Positions 41,563-51,145 are shown, counted from the stretch's first letter. The stretch is DNA of 64,000 nucleotides from JBCBKU01 sp965267475 (GCA_965267475.1 OZ254079.1:186001-250000); one strand, 5' to 3'. The notes: generated by a model from the sequence alone, not told the origin. Numbers and translations are program-made.

Positions 41563-42819
41563 TCACCGCAACCTGCGTAAGATCTCGTAGGACGCGTATC
41601 CATCCGGCACGAGTCCTTGCGACCGCTGAAACGCCCGGATCGCTGCGATCGTACGTGGTCCGATCACCCCGTCGATCCCTTGCGTGTCATATCCCGCACG
41701 GGTGAGGCGGCGCTGCATTTCCTGCTTTTCGGAGAAGCGCAGGTTCCGATCGCCCCGCGGCCAATTGGCGGAAAGGGTCGGACCGCCACCGATGCGGTCG
41801 GACAAGTGCCCCACCCCGATCACATAGGCGTCCGCCGCATTATAGCGCTCGATCACATGGAAGTTGTCGAAAATCATGAACGCCGCACCCTCTGCGCCTG
41901 CTGGCAGCAAGATCGATGCCCGCCCGTGGTTCGGAACGACCTGCCCGGAAATGTCCCGGATCCCAAGCGCCGCCCATTCGCGTGGGGACTTCTTGATTTT
42001 CTCGCCGGTCGTCGAATAGTCGAAGCCGCGCGGCAATTGCACCTCAACCCCCCAAGGTTGACCCTTGGTCCAGCCGAACCGCGCCAGATAAGCAGCGGTA
42101 GAGGCCAATGCATCTGTCGGATCATCCGCCCAGATATCCCGCCGCCCATCACCCCGGAAATCCTGCGCGTATTCCAGGTAAGAGGTCGGAATGAACTGCG
42201 TGTGGCCCATGGCACCGGCCCAGGATCCGGTCATGCGGGCAGGCGGTACATCCCCCGACTGCAAAATCCGAAGCGCTGCAATCAACTGCGCCTCAAAGAA
42301 CCGGCCGCGGCGGCCATCGAAGGCAAGCGTCGCCAAAGCCTCGATCACCGGGGTAGAGCCCCGGAACGATCCATAGGCGCTTTCAAGACCCCAAACGGCC
42401 GTCACCACTTCGGCTTCGACGCCATAGCGCGCTTCGATTTCCGCCAGAAGCTGGCGGTTTTGGCGAAGCGCCTGCCGCCCGTTGCGAACGCGCGTGTCCG
42501 AGACCGCGCTGTCGAGATATTCCCAGATCTGCTTGGTGAACTCCGACTGGTTCCGGTCCCTTGAAATCACATCCGTGTTGTAGCGCACGCCTTTAAACGC
42601 ACGGTCAAATGTCGCTGCCGAAATCCCGCGCGCCAGCGCACGGGCACGAAACCCCTGCACCCAACGGGAAAAGGCACGGTTGGATTGGTCAACTTGTGCC
42701 GGATAAGCGGGCGTGTTGCGCGCCACAGGGCGCGGTGTCTGTTCTGGGGCGAAAGCCAGGGCCGTTTCGGCCAGGGACAGCAGGCTTATCACCGTCAGCC
42801 ACGCGAGAATGCGTTGCAT
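41563..42819 (-). CDS. Lytic murein transglycosylase, MltB type, with peptidoglycan-binding domain
   Basis: 418 aa. A signal peptide (QRILAWLTVISLLSLAETALAFA) exports it to the periplasm. The SLT2/MltB catalytic domain contains VTAVWGLESAYGSFRGSTPVIEALATLAFDGRRGRFF with the catalytic glutamate in WGLESAYG, then SWAGAMGHTQFIPTSYLEYAQDFRGDG. Residues about 355-415 are a PG_binding_1 domain (MQRRLTRAGYDTQGIDGVIGPRTIAAIRAFQ). It cleaves glycan strands to 1,6-anhydroMurNAc. No lipobox is seen, so it is probably soluble. The ATG at 42819 begins the signal sequence; a longer upstream reading is unlikely. Confidence 0.93.
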   Translation of the reverse strand: MQRILAWLTVISLLSLAETALAFAPEQTPRPVARNTPAYPAQVDQSNRAFSRWVQGFRARALARGISAATFDRAFKGVRYNTDVISRDRNQSEFTKQIWEYLDSAVSDTRVRNGRQALRQNRQLLAEIEARYGVEAEVVTAVWGLESAYGSFRGSTPVIEALATLAFDGRRGRFFEAQLIAALRILQSGDVPPARMTGSWAGAMGHTQFIPTSYLEYAQDFRGDGRRDIWADDPTDALASTAAYLARFGWTKGQPWGVEVQLPRGFDYSTTGEKIKKSPREWAALGIRDISGQVVPNHGRASILLPAGAEGAAFMIFDNFHVIERYNAADAYVIGVGHLSDRIGGGPTLSANWPRGDRNLRFSEKQEMQRRLTRAGYDTQGIDGVIGPRTIAAIRAFQRSQGLVPDGYASYEILRRLR

Positions 42820-42910
42820 GTGGATACCTGATTCATTGACTGCTCGCGCTGAGCCTAACCCGAAGATGTCTATAGGCAAAGTCACGTATTCCGGCGGTGG
42901 CGGGGCTTTG

Positions 42911-45133
42911 CTAACGTCGCCGCCGGCGCGTGACCTTCCGGCCCGACTTTCTGCCTGCTTTCCGGCCACGCAACGGCATTTTTTCAATGGCCTTTCCGTC
43001 GAGCGACAACAGATCCAGGATCAATCCCCCTGTCACCGGTGTTGCCTCGGCCAATCGGACGGTTACCGGTTGCCCGATAGAAATAACGCGCCCGCTGTCT
43101 GCGCCCAACAGCGTCTGTGCGTCCCTGTCATAGTGAAAGTACTCGCCGCCCAGGGCCCGCATCGGGATAAGCCCGTCGGCACCTGTTTCCTCGAGTTTCA
43201 CGAATACACCGAAGCGGGCAATTCCCGAAATCCGGCCGGAAAAATCCGCGCCGACCCGGTCGGCCAGAAAGGCCGCAAGGTACCGGTCGGTCGTGTCGCG
43301 TTCAGCAGACATTGACCGCCGCTCGGTCTCGGAAATCTGGGCGGCTGTTTCCTCAAGCGTCTCGATATCCGCATCGCTTAGCCCGTCATCGCCCCACCCG
43401 TAGGCCGTGATCAGCGCACGGTGCACGATCAGGTCGGAATAGCGCCGAATGGGCGATGTGAAATGTGCATAAGATCGAAGCGCCAAACCGAAATGCCCCA
43501 GGTTTTCTGGCGTGTAATAGGCCTGTGTCATCGCGCGCAACGTCGCGAGATTGATCAGCTCCGCCTCTTCACTTTCGCGCGCCTGCGCCAGAAGCGTGTT
43601 CAAATGCCGCGTCGACAGGACCTGTCCTTTGGCCAGTCCAAATCCGGATGCCTGCGCCACTTCGCGCAGCGCCTCGAGCTTTGCAGGGGATGGTTCCTCA
43701 TGAACCCGGTAGAGAAGCGGGGTCTTTTTCTTCTCCAGCGCTTTGGCGGCGGCAACATTGGCCTGAACCATGAAGGCTTCGATCAGGCGATGCGCATCCA
43801 GCCGTTCCTTGAAATTGACCGATGTGACTTCACCCTTTTCCGACAGTTCGATCCGCCGCTCGGGAAGATCCAGATCGAGAGGCTGGCGCTTTTCTCGTGC
43901 CCGCTCCAACGCGGCGAAGGCTGCGTAGAGCGGGCGAATGACGCTGTCCAGAAGCGGTTCGGTCCGGGCATTGGGCGACCCATCGATGGCAGCTTGAACT
44001 TCCTCGTAGTTTAAGGATGCGGGCGAACACATCATGCCACGCAGAAAGCGGTACGCGATCATCTCACCTTCGGCATCGATGACCATTCGGGCCACCAGGC
44101 ATGGCCTGTCTACGCCTTCGTGAAGCGAACAGAGGTCGCCCGACAGCGCATCGGGCAGCATCGGCACCACGCGATCGGGAAAATACGTCGAGTTCCCACG
44201 CATACGCGCCGATTGGTCAAGGGCCGAACCTGGACGCACGAAATGGGCAACATCGGCGATTGCGACCCAAATTATGTGCCCGTCCGGGTTTCTGGGATCC
44301 GGATCGCTCTCGGCCCAACACGCATCGTCGTGATCGCGGGCATCAGACGGGTCAATGGTCACAAGTGGCAAGTCCCGCAAGTCTTCACGCGCTTCGAGAT
44401 CGGGGGACATGGCGGCTTCAGCCTCCGCCAGGACGTCCTCGGGGAAGTTGTCTGGAATCCCATGCTCGTGGATCGCAATCAAGGACACCGATTTGGCTGC
44501 CGAGGGATCACCCAGCCGGGCCGTGATACGGGCGCGCACAAGGCCCAAACGCCCCTTGGGCCCGGCCTGTTCCGCCTCAACCAATTCGCCGTCTTTGGCG
44601 CCGTGATCGTCCCGACCGGACACGGCCCACTCCTTGTCGGCGCCTTTCTCGATCGGGATGATCCGCCCGCCTTCGGATCCCGCGCGAAAGACACCCAGGA
44701 TCTTCCGTTTCGTGGCCCCGATGCGCCGGATCAGCCGCGCTTCATAAGCGTAATCCTCGCCCTGGACCTTCGTCAGGCGTGACAGGATACGATCCCCGGC
44801 ACCTAAGGCGGGATCGGCCTTGCGCGGCACATAGAGGATTTTTGGCTCCTCTCCGTCACCCCGCCACTCCAAGGGGCGTGCAAACTGGTCGCTTCCGGGC
44901 GGACCTTCCAGCACTTCAAGCACCGAGACAGGCGGCAAGCTGTCAGGATCGCGATAGGTCTTGCGGCGCTTTTCAAGATGGCCTTCGGCCTCAAGTTCTT
45001 TCAACAACCGTTTCAGATCAATGCGGGCCGCGCCTTTGATCCCGAACGCCTTGGCAATGTCACGCTTGGACCCTTTTGTCGGGTTTTCGGCCACCCAAGC
45101 CAGAATTTGCGTTTTGTCGGGAAGTTTCGCCAT
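42911..45133 (-). CDS. rnr: Ribonuclease R
   Basis: 740 aa. A 3'-5' exoribonuclease that degrades structured RNA. Order: N-terminal helix-turn-helix (TKGSKRDIAKAFGIKGAARIDLKRLLKELE), cold-shock domains, the RNB catalytic domain with DPSDARDHDDACW (metal aspartates) and DRVVPMLPDALSGDLCSLHE, and FTSPIRRYSDLIVHRALI. A C-terminal S1 domain (FSGRISGIARFGVFVKLEETGADGLIPM) precedes a basic tail (RGRKAGRKSGRKVTRRRRR). The ATG at 45133 starts MAKLPDK; in-frame sequence upstream looks non-coding. Confidence 0.96.
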   Translation of the reverse strand: MAKLPDKTQILAWVAENPTKGSKRDIAKAFGIKGAARIDLKRLLKELEAEGHLEKRRKTYRDPDSLPPVSVLEVLEGPPGSDQFARPLEWRGDGEEPKILYVPRKADPALGAGDRILSRLTKVQGEDYAYEARLIRRIGATKRKILGVFRAGSEGGRIIPIEKGADKEWAVSGRDDHGAKDGELVEAEQAGPKGRLGLVRARITARLGDPSAAKSVSLIAIHEHGIPDNFPEDVLAEAEAAMSPDLEAREDLRDLPLVTIDPSDARDHDDACWAESDPDPRNPDGHIIWVAIADVAHFVRPGSALDQSARMRGNSTYFPDRVVPMLPDALSGDLCSLHEGVDRPCLVARMVIDAEGEMIAYRFLRGMMCSPASLNYEEVQAAIDGSPNARTEPLLDSVIRPLYAAFAALERAREKRQPLDLDLPERRIELSEKGEVTSVNFKERLDAHRLIEAFMVQANVAAAKALEKKKTPLLYRVHEEPSPAKLEALREVAQASGFGLAKGQVLSTRHLNTLLAQARESEEAELINLATLRAMTQAYYTPENLGHFGLALRSYAHFTSPIRRYSDLIVHRALITAYGWGDDGLSDADIETLEETAAQISETERRSMSAERDTTDRYLAAFLADRVGADFSGRISGIARFGVFVKLEETGADGLIPMRALGGEYFHYDRDAQTLLGADSGRVISIGQPVTVRLAEATPVTGGLILDLLSLDGKAIEKMPLRGRKAGRKSGRKVTRRRRR

Positions 45134-45205
45134 GGCCCAAGCGCTAGCACGGGGGCCCCTTGCGGTCATGCCCAATCCGCGCACCGTTCCCATGTTTTTG
45201 CGCTG

Positions 45206-45787
45206 TCAGAAGCTGCGCAGATCCGCTGCTTGGTCGACATCGCGTCGGGTAGCCACATGGGCAATTCGAAGCCCCGGGATTGAGGCTTCGCTATCGGCCA
45301 AGGCGTGCCCGGACGACCAGCGAACGCCCTGAAACAGTGTTCTTGGCGGCGGTGCGCTGCGCTTCATCCCGACAAGCCAGTAACCACCATCGGGCGCCGG
45401 ACCAAAGACCGCGTCCGCCCGCCCGAGCGCCTGAAACGCGTCCCAGATATCGGCCCGGCTGATCCCTGGAATATCCGCGCCGATTATGACGACCGGTCCT
45501 GGCGGGAAAGACCGAAAGATCCGGCCCATTCGGTCGCCAAGATCGCCGTCGCGTTGCGGCCAGCGGTCAATGCCCCGTGGCCAAACGCGGCTGGTCATGC
45601 CATCCCGATCCGGTGACACCGCCAAAACGACCTGCCATCGGGAATCCCGCAATTCGCGGAGCAACCCGGCTGTCTGATGGCGAAACCACCACGCCGCCGA
45701 TGTCATCCCGATCTCTCGCCCTAGCCGCGTTTTGACGCGACCTGGCCGGGGTTCTTTCACCATGAGGACAAGATAGCGATTACGCAA
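45206..45787 (-). CDS. DUF2064/TIGR04282-type glycosyltransferase-like protein
   Basis: 193 aa if the TTG at 45787 is used. The first beta strand RYLVLMVKEPRPGRVKTRLGREIG matches the family start (MVKEPRPGRVKTRL) of the nucleotidyl/glycosyltransferase A-fold DUF2064 proteins. IIGADIPGISRADI and PAPDGGYWLVGMK follow, equivalent to metal and sugar-nucleotide sites. Some relatives are linked to arsenosugar synthesis; the substrate here is unknown. The TTG is supported by CAGGGA upstream and keeps the full first strand. ATG 45763 is the conservative alternative. It overlaps the end of dapE. Confidence 0.8.
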   Translation of the reverse strand: MRNRYLVLMVKEPRPGRVKTRLGREIGMTSAAWWFRHQTAGLLRELRDSRWQVVLAVSPDRDGMTSRVWPRGIDRWPQRDGDLGDRMGRIFRSFPPGPVVIIGADIPGISRADIWDAFQALGRADAVFGPAPDGGYWLVGMKRSAPPPRTLFQGVRWSSGHALADSEASIPGLRIAHVATRRDVDQAADLRSF

Positions 45788-46925
45788 AATAGTCCCTGAG
45801 GATCCGAAGATAGATGTCTTTAAGCTTGCGGATTTCATCCACGGGAACGCGTTCATCCGTCTGGTGGATGGTCTTCCCAACCAGCCCGAACTCCATGACC
45901 GGGCAGTGATCCTTGACAAAGCGCGCGTCCGAAGTGCCGCCCGTCGTAGACAGATCTGGCCTGAGACCCGTTTCCGCCTCAACCGCATTGGCCACAAGAT
46001 CGGACAATCGGCCGGGTGGTGTCAGAAAGCTTTCACCCGAGATGTGCACGCGCAGGTCCATTTCTACACCCGTATCCTCGGCGATGGCCTCCATCGTTGC
46101 CCGCAACCAATCAGACAATCCGGCCCCTGTATGTGCATCGTTGAAGCGGATATTGACCGTGGCCGAGCATGACGCAGGCACAACGTTCGACGCCTTGTTG
46201 CCCGTGTCAATTGTCGTCACGGCGATGGTCGAAGCATCAAAATGCTCGGTGCCTGTGTCCAGCAAGTGGGTGGACAAGAGGCTCATCAAACGGGCCATGG
46301 CGGCGGCCGCGTTCCTGGCCCGGTGCGGATAGGCGGTGTGACCTTGCACACCCTTGGCCGTGAAGAACGCATTCAGGGATCCGCGCCGCCCAATCTTGGC
46401 GGTATCACCCAGGGTTTCAGCCGAAGTCGGTTCTCCAACAAGGCAGATATCCATCGCTTCGCCCCGATCCGCCATGGCATCAAGAAGCGCGCGGGTTCCG
46501 TCAAACGCATCGCCCTCTTCATCCCCGGTTATGGTCAAAAGGATCGCCCCGTCCGGAGCTTCGGCGGCCATATCGACTGCGGCTGAAACCATAGCGGCCA
46601 CGGATGACTTCATATCGGCAGCGCCGCGCCCCCAGACCATGCCGTCCCGGATCTCAGCCGCGAACGGATCCACCGACCATTCAGACGCGTCACCCTCGGG
46701 CACCACATCGGTATGGCCGTTATAGCCAAAAGTTCTTGTATGTCCCTTGGGCCCGAACCGCGCGATCAGGTTGGCGATCCCGCCGCGATCGGCGCGGTGA
46801 CAGTCAAAACCCGCTTCGGACAACAGACCCCCAAGAAGTCCGATGGCGCCATCGTCAGCGGGTGTCACGGACCGGCAGCGGATCAACCGCTTCGTCAAAT
46901 CTACGGGATCAATGGGCGTCGTCAT
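45780..46925 (-). CDS. dapE: Succinyl-diaminopimelate desuccinylase
   Basis: 381 aa, the standard size. A M20-family zinc hydrolase that removes succinate from N-succinyl-LL-DAP in lysine/peptidoglycan precursor synthesis. Zinc ligands lie in YNGHTDVVPEGD, WGRGAADMKSSVAA and ITGDEEGDA, where the general base is in DEE; the last ligand is in VGKTIHQTDERVPVDE. TTGGTSDARF is also family-specific. The ATG at 46925 (MTTPIDPVDL) is used; in-frame sequence upstream has no support. It is separate from dapD, about 3 kb away on the same strand. Confidence 0.96.
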   Translation of the reverse strand: MTTPIDPVDLTKRLIRCRSVTPADDGAIGLLGGLLSEAGFDCHRADRGGIANLIARFGPKGHTRTFGYNGHTDVVPEGDASEWSVDPFAAEIRDGMVWGRGAADMKSSVAAMVSAAVDMAAEAPDGAILLTITGDEEGDAFDGTRALLDAMADRGEAMDICLVGEPTSAETLGDTAKIGRRGSLNAFFTAKGVQGHTAYPHRARNAAAAMARLMSLLSTHLLDTGTEHFDASTIAVTTIDTGNKASNVVPASCSATVNIRFNDAHTGAGLSDWLRATMEAIAEDTGVEMDLRVHISGESFLTPPGRLSDLVANAVEAETGLRPDLSTTGGTSDARFVKDHCPVMEFGLVGKTIHQTDERVPVDEIRKLKDIYLRILRDYFA

Positions 46926-47182
46926 GGGCCAAAGCGTTACAGCGCCGTGCCCTTCGCCGCAATGCACGCCTTGTGGCGGGACCGCGACACTTTGGCAGGC
47001 CGCACGCCTTGCTCACGCAGAGGTTGTTTGCGCCAAAACCCATTCTGCGGCATGCTATCCACAACAACAAAACCCGAGGCAGGGTGCGTAGCGGTCAATC
47101 CGCGCGCGAGCAGATATCTTCGATCTGATTCATGGTGCGCCCTGCGCGCTATGACTGCCTTGATAATTGATGAGGGGCAGTC

Positions 47183-48775
47183 ATGGTTGCAGGGGTCGAG
47201 CTTACCTATGACACAAGCGCGACGGCGCTTGAGATGGCCAACACGATCTTTGGGGATGGTGTCACTGTTGTGGGTGCCAGCTATACTGGCGACAACGACG
47301 CGTCCGCAATTTATTCGGACGGAGACACAATATCGCCTAACGTCGTTCCGGCCGACACGGGCGTTATCCTGTCGACTGGTGAAGCTGACCGTTTCACGAA
47401 CAATTCTTCTCAATCGAACATTCGAACAAATACAACGTCGCCGAACTCTGGTCCCAACGGGGACGCTGACTTCGACGCGTTGGCAGGTCGCAACACGTTT
47501 GACGCGTCCTATCTTGAGATCGATTTCATTCCGGATGAGGGCGTTGAGTTCATCACGATTGATTTCGTGTTCGCGTCCGAGGAATATCCAGAGTTCGCGA
47601 ACAACATCTACAACGACTTGATGGGTGTTTGGCTGGACGGAACCAACGTTCCGCTTTCCGTTGGCACGGGTCAGGGTGCCGTCAACAACATCAATCCGAC
47701 GAACAACATAAATCTGTATATCGACAACACATCCGACCAGTTCAACACCGAGATGGACGGGTTCACGATCAAGCTGTCGCTGACGATCCCCGTCCGCGAT
47801 GAAGAAGTGAACACGCTGAAGATCGGTGTCGCTGACGTCGCCGACAGCGCGTTTGACTCGAACCTGCTGATCGCAGCGGGAAGTGCACAGGCCACGGTGA
47901 TTGCTGTGGACGATACCGGGACAACGATTTTTCCGGACGGATCTCGGACGATTGATGTCCTTGGAAACGATATCAACCTTTCCACAGGCACGCTTTCTGT
48001 AACCCACATCAATGGGCAAGCTGTTACTGCCGGCACCACGATCATATTGCCGGCCGGGCAACGGGTCACTCTGAACGCCGACGGAACGTTGACGGTCGAA
48101 GCCGACAGCGACGTCGAGGACATTTCGTTCTCGTATGACATCGCAAGCACGACGGGCGAAACAGATACCGGACTTGTTGTCCTTGGCACCATACCTTGCT
48201 TCGTAACGGGCACCTTGATTGCGACACCGAACGGTGAGCGCCCGGTCGAGGCCCTGCAGATCGACGATTTGGTGCTGACCCGCGACGATGGACCGCAGCC
48301 CGTTCGCTGGATAGGGCGGCGCGTGTTGCCCGCCAAAGACGACATGGCTCCGGTCGTGATCGCCGAAGGGACACTGGGTGATCACCGCGAGCTTGTGGTG
48401 TCGCCGAACCACAGGATCCTGATCTCGGGTCGCGAGGCCGAACTGCTGTTCGGCGAGGATGAGGTTTTGGTCGCAGCGAAGGATCTTGTGAACGATGGAT
48501 CCATTCGCATCCGCGATGGTGGAACGGTGGAATATGTTCATCTGATGTTTGATCGCCACCAGGTGATCTATTCAGAAGGTTGGCCCACCGAAAGCTTTCT
48601 GCCAGGGTCACAGACAACGGCCTGTTTCGAGCAGGATGTCCTGGATGAGATTTGCAAGATCTTCCCGGAACTCGACCCCGAAACCGGTGCAGGATACAGC
48701 CCCGCGGCGCGCCGAACGCTCAAGTCTTATGAAGCGCAGCTTTTCCGCACAGCCCGGCAGGATCGTGCTGCCTAG
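47183..48775 (+). CDS. Choice-of-anchor L and Hint domain secreted protein
   Basis: 530 aa. Residues about 10-235 resemble the choice-of-anchor L domain (GVILSTGEADRFTN, the diagnostic FVFASEEYPEFANNIYNDLMGVWLDG). A short cadherin/Ig-like segment (DVLGNDINLSTGTLSV) follows. At C339 a Hint_2 (Hedgehog/intein) domain starts: CFVTGTLIATPNGERPVEALQIDDLVLT, VSPNHRILISG. No N-terminal signal peptide, as in type I-secreted roseobacter proteins. The Asn/Asp-rich acidic composition fits Ca2+ binding. ABC/HlyD export genes are not in the window. A purine-rich GAGGGG precedes the ATG. Its stop shares CTAG with the next gene. Confidence 0.85.
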   Translation: MVAGVELTYDTSATALEMANTIFGDGVTVVGASYTGDNDASAIYSDGDTISPNVVPADTGVILSTGEADRFTNNSSQSNIRTNTTSPNSGPNGDADFDALAGRNTFDASYLEIDFIPDEGVEFITIDFVFASEEYPEFANNIYNDLMGVWLDGTNVPLSVGTGQGAVNNINPTNNINLYIDNTSDQFNTEMDGFTIKLSLTIPVRDEEVNTLKIGVADVADSAFDSNLLIAAGSAQATVIAVDDTGTTIFPDGSRTIDVLGNDINLSTGTLSVTHINGQAVTAGTTIILPAGQRVTLNADGTLTVEADSDVEDISFSYDIASTTGETDTGLVVLGTIPCFVTGTLIATPNGERPVEALQIDDLVLTRDDGPQPVRWIGRRVLPAKDDMAPVVIAEGTLGDHRELVVSPNHRILISGREAELLFGEDEVLVAAKDLVNDGSIRIRDGGTVEYVHLMFDRHQVIYSEGWPTESFLPGSQTTACFEQDVLDEICKIFPELDPETGAGYSPAARRTLKSYEAQLFRTARQDRAA

Positions 48776-49737
48776 GTCGCGCGTGCGGTGCTCAGATCGG
48801 CGTATCCCGGGATTGGCGAGGCACCGTCACCCAAAAGGTCAAAGACTTGACCGGGATAGGGATCCCAGTCGCCGCGTTCGTATAGATGGCGGATCGCACC
48901 GATAAGCGGCGCGGCAATGGGCTCAGGCAATTTCAAAAGCGGGTCCGTGAACGTCACCCATGCCTCGGCTGGCCAGGCCTGCCGGTCGCCGCGGAGGATC
49001 TCGTTTGCCAATAGGCACGCGGTTGCGGCGGCAAAACCTGGGTTCTCAGGGTCCCGCGCCGCACTACGCAAAGCGGCACCCGGCAATTCCTCTTGCCCGG
49101 GTTGAAGAATGCCTTCTTGCAGTTCGATGACTTCGCGAAGCGTCGCCCGGCACAAAAGTTTCTCTGATGCTGGCCCGGTTGCCGCTATCTCGGCCAACGT
49201 GTCTTCACCGGCGCGCGCCAAGACTTGAAGCAGGGCATTCATCACATCCGCCGGACGTGCCGAACAGGCAAGATGATCTTCGGGTGCCTGATCGTGCTGC
49301 ATCAGTCCAAGCTTCATCATGGCCCGATAGCCTTGCAAGATCGCCGCCCGAATGGGTGCGGGCGCCATCCCGTAATGGCCGTGGAATGCGTCCCAATGCC
49401 AATAGAGATCGTCCTTGCCGCGACCACCCTGAAGACGATCAGCCACCAAGATGGCCGTCGATGCCAGAAACGCGTCGAAGTCGTCATCGGGCAGTGTGGC
49501 AATCAGAAGAATGGCGGGGTGAAGCTCCGCGGTCTCCGGGCTTGAGATACGACAGCGTTCTTCGAAGATCAGGGTGTCGACATGCGCGCGTGCGTGATCG
49601 GGATTGCACTGTGCGGGAGAAACCCCTGCAGCAATCCTATGACGCGTCATCGGACTTGCACTCGCAGCAACCTGACGAAGGTCAAGGATTGTCTGCAGGG
49701 TGCGGAAACCAACCGCGGCACCATTACCGTTACCCAT
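48772..49737 (-). CDS. Uncharacterised protein
   Basis: 321 aa, not recognised. It is soluble, with no signal or membrane segment, and mostly helical: DTLIFEERCRISSPETAELHPAILLIATLPDDDFDAFLAS, a central LLQVLARAGEDTLAEIAATGPASEKLLCRATLREVIELQE, and a C-terminal WDPYPGQVFDLLGDGASPIPGYADL. Codon use is like the neighbours, so it is a real chromosomal gene. It is convergent with and overlapping the Hint gene by four bases, and 84 nt downstream of it lies dapD in the same direction. Confidence 0.65.
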   Translation of the reverse strand: MGNGNGAAVGFRTLQTILDLRQVAASASPMTRHRIAAGVSPAQCNPDHARAHVDTLIFEERCRISSPETAELHPAILLIATLPDDDFDAFLASTAILVADRLQGGRGKDDLYWHWDAFHGHYGMAPAPIRAAILQGYRAMMKLGLMQHDQAPEDHLACSARPADVMNALLQVLARAGEDTLAEIAATGPASEKLLCRATLREVIELQEGILQPGQEELPGAALRSAARDPENPGFAAATACLLANEILRGDRQAWPAEAWVTFTDPLLKLPEPIAAPLIGAIRHLYERGDWDPYPGQVFDLLGDGASPIPGYADLSTARAT

Positions 49738-49821
49738 GCTCTTGTTTTTAGAGGGGGCTTTTGACGGAATGGCGGCCTGAACCCGGCTTCTTGTCGCTAA
49801 TATGGAAACGGTTTGTTGCGA

Positions 49822-50649
49822 TTAGTCGCGCAACAGTTCATTGATTCCGGTCTTTTCGCGCGTTTTTTCATCAACGGTCTTAACGATTACGGCGCAATAA
49901 AGGTTTATTCCGTTCTTGGATGGCATCGACCCTGCCACAACCACAGAATAAGGCGGCACTTCACCATAGCTGACTTGCCCGGATTCTCGGTCGACGATCT
50001 TCGTGGATTTCCCGATGAAGACACCCATGCCAAGAACCGAGCCTTCGCGGACGATGCACCCCTCGACGACTTCGGACCGCGCGCCGATAAAGCAGTTGTC
50101 TTCGATAATGGTCGGACTCGCCTGCATTGGCTCAAGGACGCCGCCGATACCTACACCCCCGGAAAGATGGACATTTTTTCCGATTTGGGCGCAGGAACCG
50201 ACCGTTGCCCAGGTGTCGACCATGGTTCCGGAATCCACATAGGCCCCAAGGTTCACAAAGGACGGCATTAAAACTACGCCCGGGGCGATATAGGCCGATT
50301 TACGGACCACGCTGGTCGGCACGGCCCGAAATCCCGCGGCGCCCCATTCGTTGTCGCCCCAGTCTTTCCACTTGCTGTCGACCTTGTCCCACCAGGCACC
50401 GCCCTGCGCGCTGCCATCCTGACGTTCCATGTCTTTCAGGCGGAACCCAAGCAATACAGCCTTCTTGGCCCATTGATTGACGTGCCAATTGCCGTCCGGC
50501 TGTTTTTCAGCCACACGAAGCGCTCCGCTATCGAGCGCATTCAGCGTATCTTCGATGGCTTCGCGGGTCTCTCCGCCGGTGGCGGGACTGATCGTCTCGC
50601 GCGCGTCCCATGCCGCCTCGATCGCGGATTCCAATGCTGCGTTTGACAT
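49822..50649 (-). CDS. dapD: 2,3,4,5-tetrahydropyridine-2,6-dicarboxylate N-succinyltransferase
   Basis: 275 aa, matching the 274-aa E. coli enzyme. It transfers succinyl from succinyl-CoA to tetrahydrodipicolinate in the lysine/DAP pathway, the step before DapC and DapE. The hexapeptide left-handed beta-helix is visible from about residue 105 (VVRKSAYIAPGVVLMPSFVNLGAYVDSGTMVDTWATVGSCAQIGKNVHLSGGVGIGGVLEP). SKSTKI-type turns and VPPYSVVVAGSMP follow. The ATG at 50649 gives the canonical start. Confidence 0.96.
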   Translation of the reverse strand: MSNAALESAIEAAWDARETISPATGGETREAIEDTLNALDSGALRVAEKQPDGNWHVNQWAKKAVLLGFRLKDMERQDGSAQGGAWWDKVDSKWKDWGDNEWGAAGFRAVPTSVVRKSAYIAPGVVLMPSFVNLGAYVDSGTMVDTWATVGSCAQIGKNVHLSGGVGIGGVLEPMQASPTIIEDNCFIGARSEVVEGCIVREGSVLGMGVFIGKSTKIVDRESGQVSYGEVPPYSVVVAGSMPSKNGINLYCAVIVKTVDEKTREKTGINELLRD

Positions 50650-50698
50650 AGCGCGCGCCCCCTCGGTTGGTGTCGCGCCGCTATAGTCGGCAGAGCCG

Positions 50699-51145
50699 CT
50701 ATCCGCAACCGCTGGCGCGCCGGGCTTCTGCGTCGCGATTGGTCGCCACATCCGCGACGGACACGCAGATATCCCATATCTCCCCTGCCCCCAGTCGGCG
50801 CGGCTCAAACACGCCATCGACGAAGTAGGGCCTAATGATGTGTTGATATTTGTCGTCGCGCGACACAATGGCCAGCGGGCCGTCAGTGAAGCAGCGTTCA
50901 TCGATGTCTTCGGCCAGGGCGATCACGACCTCTTCGTGCCTCGGGTCGCGAAAGATCCGCTCCATCGTGCGAGAAATCTTGGAACGTTCCCCTTCAAGGA
51001 CCTGAAGAAAGTGAGTGCCCGTGAAAAAGAGAAGCCCCGAGATCCCAAGCGCCGAATTGTTTCGGCGTGACGTTTGTTCAAGCGCGCTTAGATCAACCTG
51101 CGAGGTGGTCGCCCGCGAGAAATAGATGATGTGATGCAAGTGCAT
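50699..51145 (-). CDS. BLUF domain blue-light sensor protein
   Basis: 148 aa, a single short BLUF protein. FAD-binding core: HHIIYFSRAT with Y8 and S10, N30 in the helix-strand turn (NNSALGISGLLFF), and Q48 in FLQVLEGE, the tyrosine-glutamine pair needed for the photocycle. The C-terminal strand normally carries a W-x-M (FxxWSM); here it reads CFTDGPLAIVS, with the Trp and Met replaced. Output would be by protein contact as there is no fused effector. It sits upstream of dapD on the same strand, gap 49 nt, and divergent from a LOG-family gene. Confidence 0.9.
   Translation of the reverse strand: MHLHHIIYFSRATTSQVDLSALEQTSRRNNSALGISGLLFFTGTHFLQVLEGERSKISRTMERIFRDPRHEEVVIALAEDIDERCFTDGPLAIVSRDDKYQHIIRPYFVDGVFEPRRLGAGEIWDICVSVADVATNRDAEARRASGCG

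Noticed and set aside
46937..48559. 540-codon open frame antisense to the Hint protein
   Set aside because: The sense frame has two recognisable domains; the antisense protein is rich in Arg/Asp/His/Val codon shadows only.
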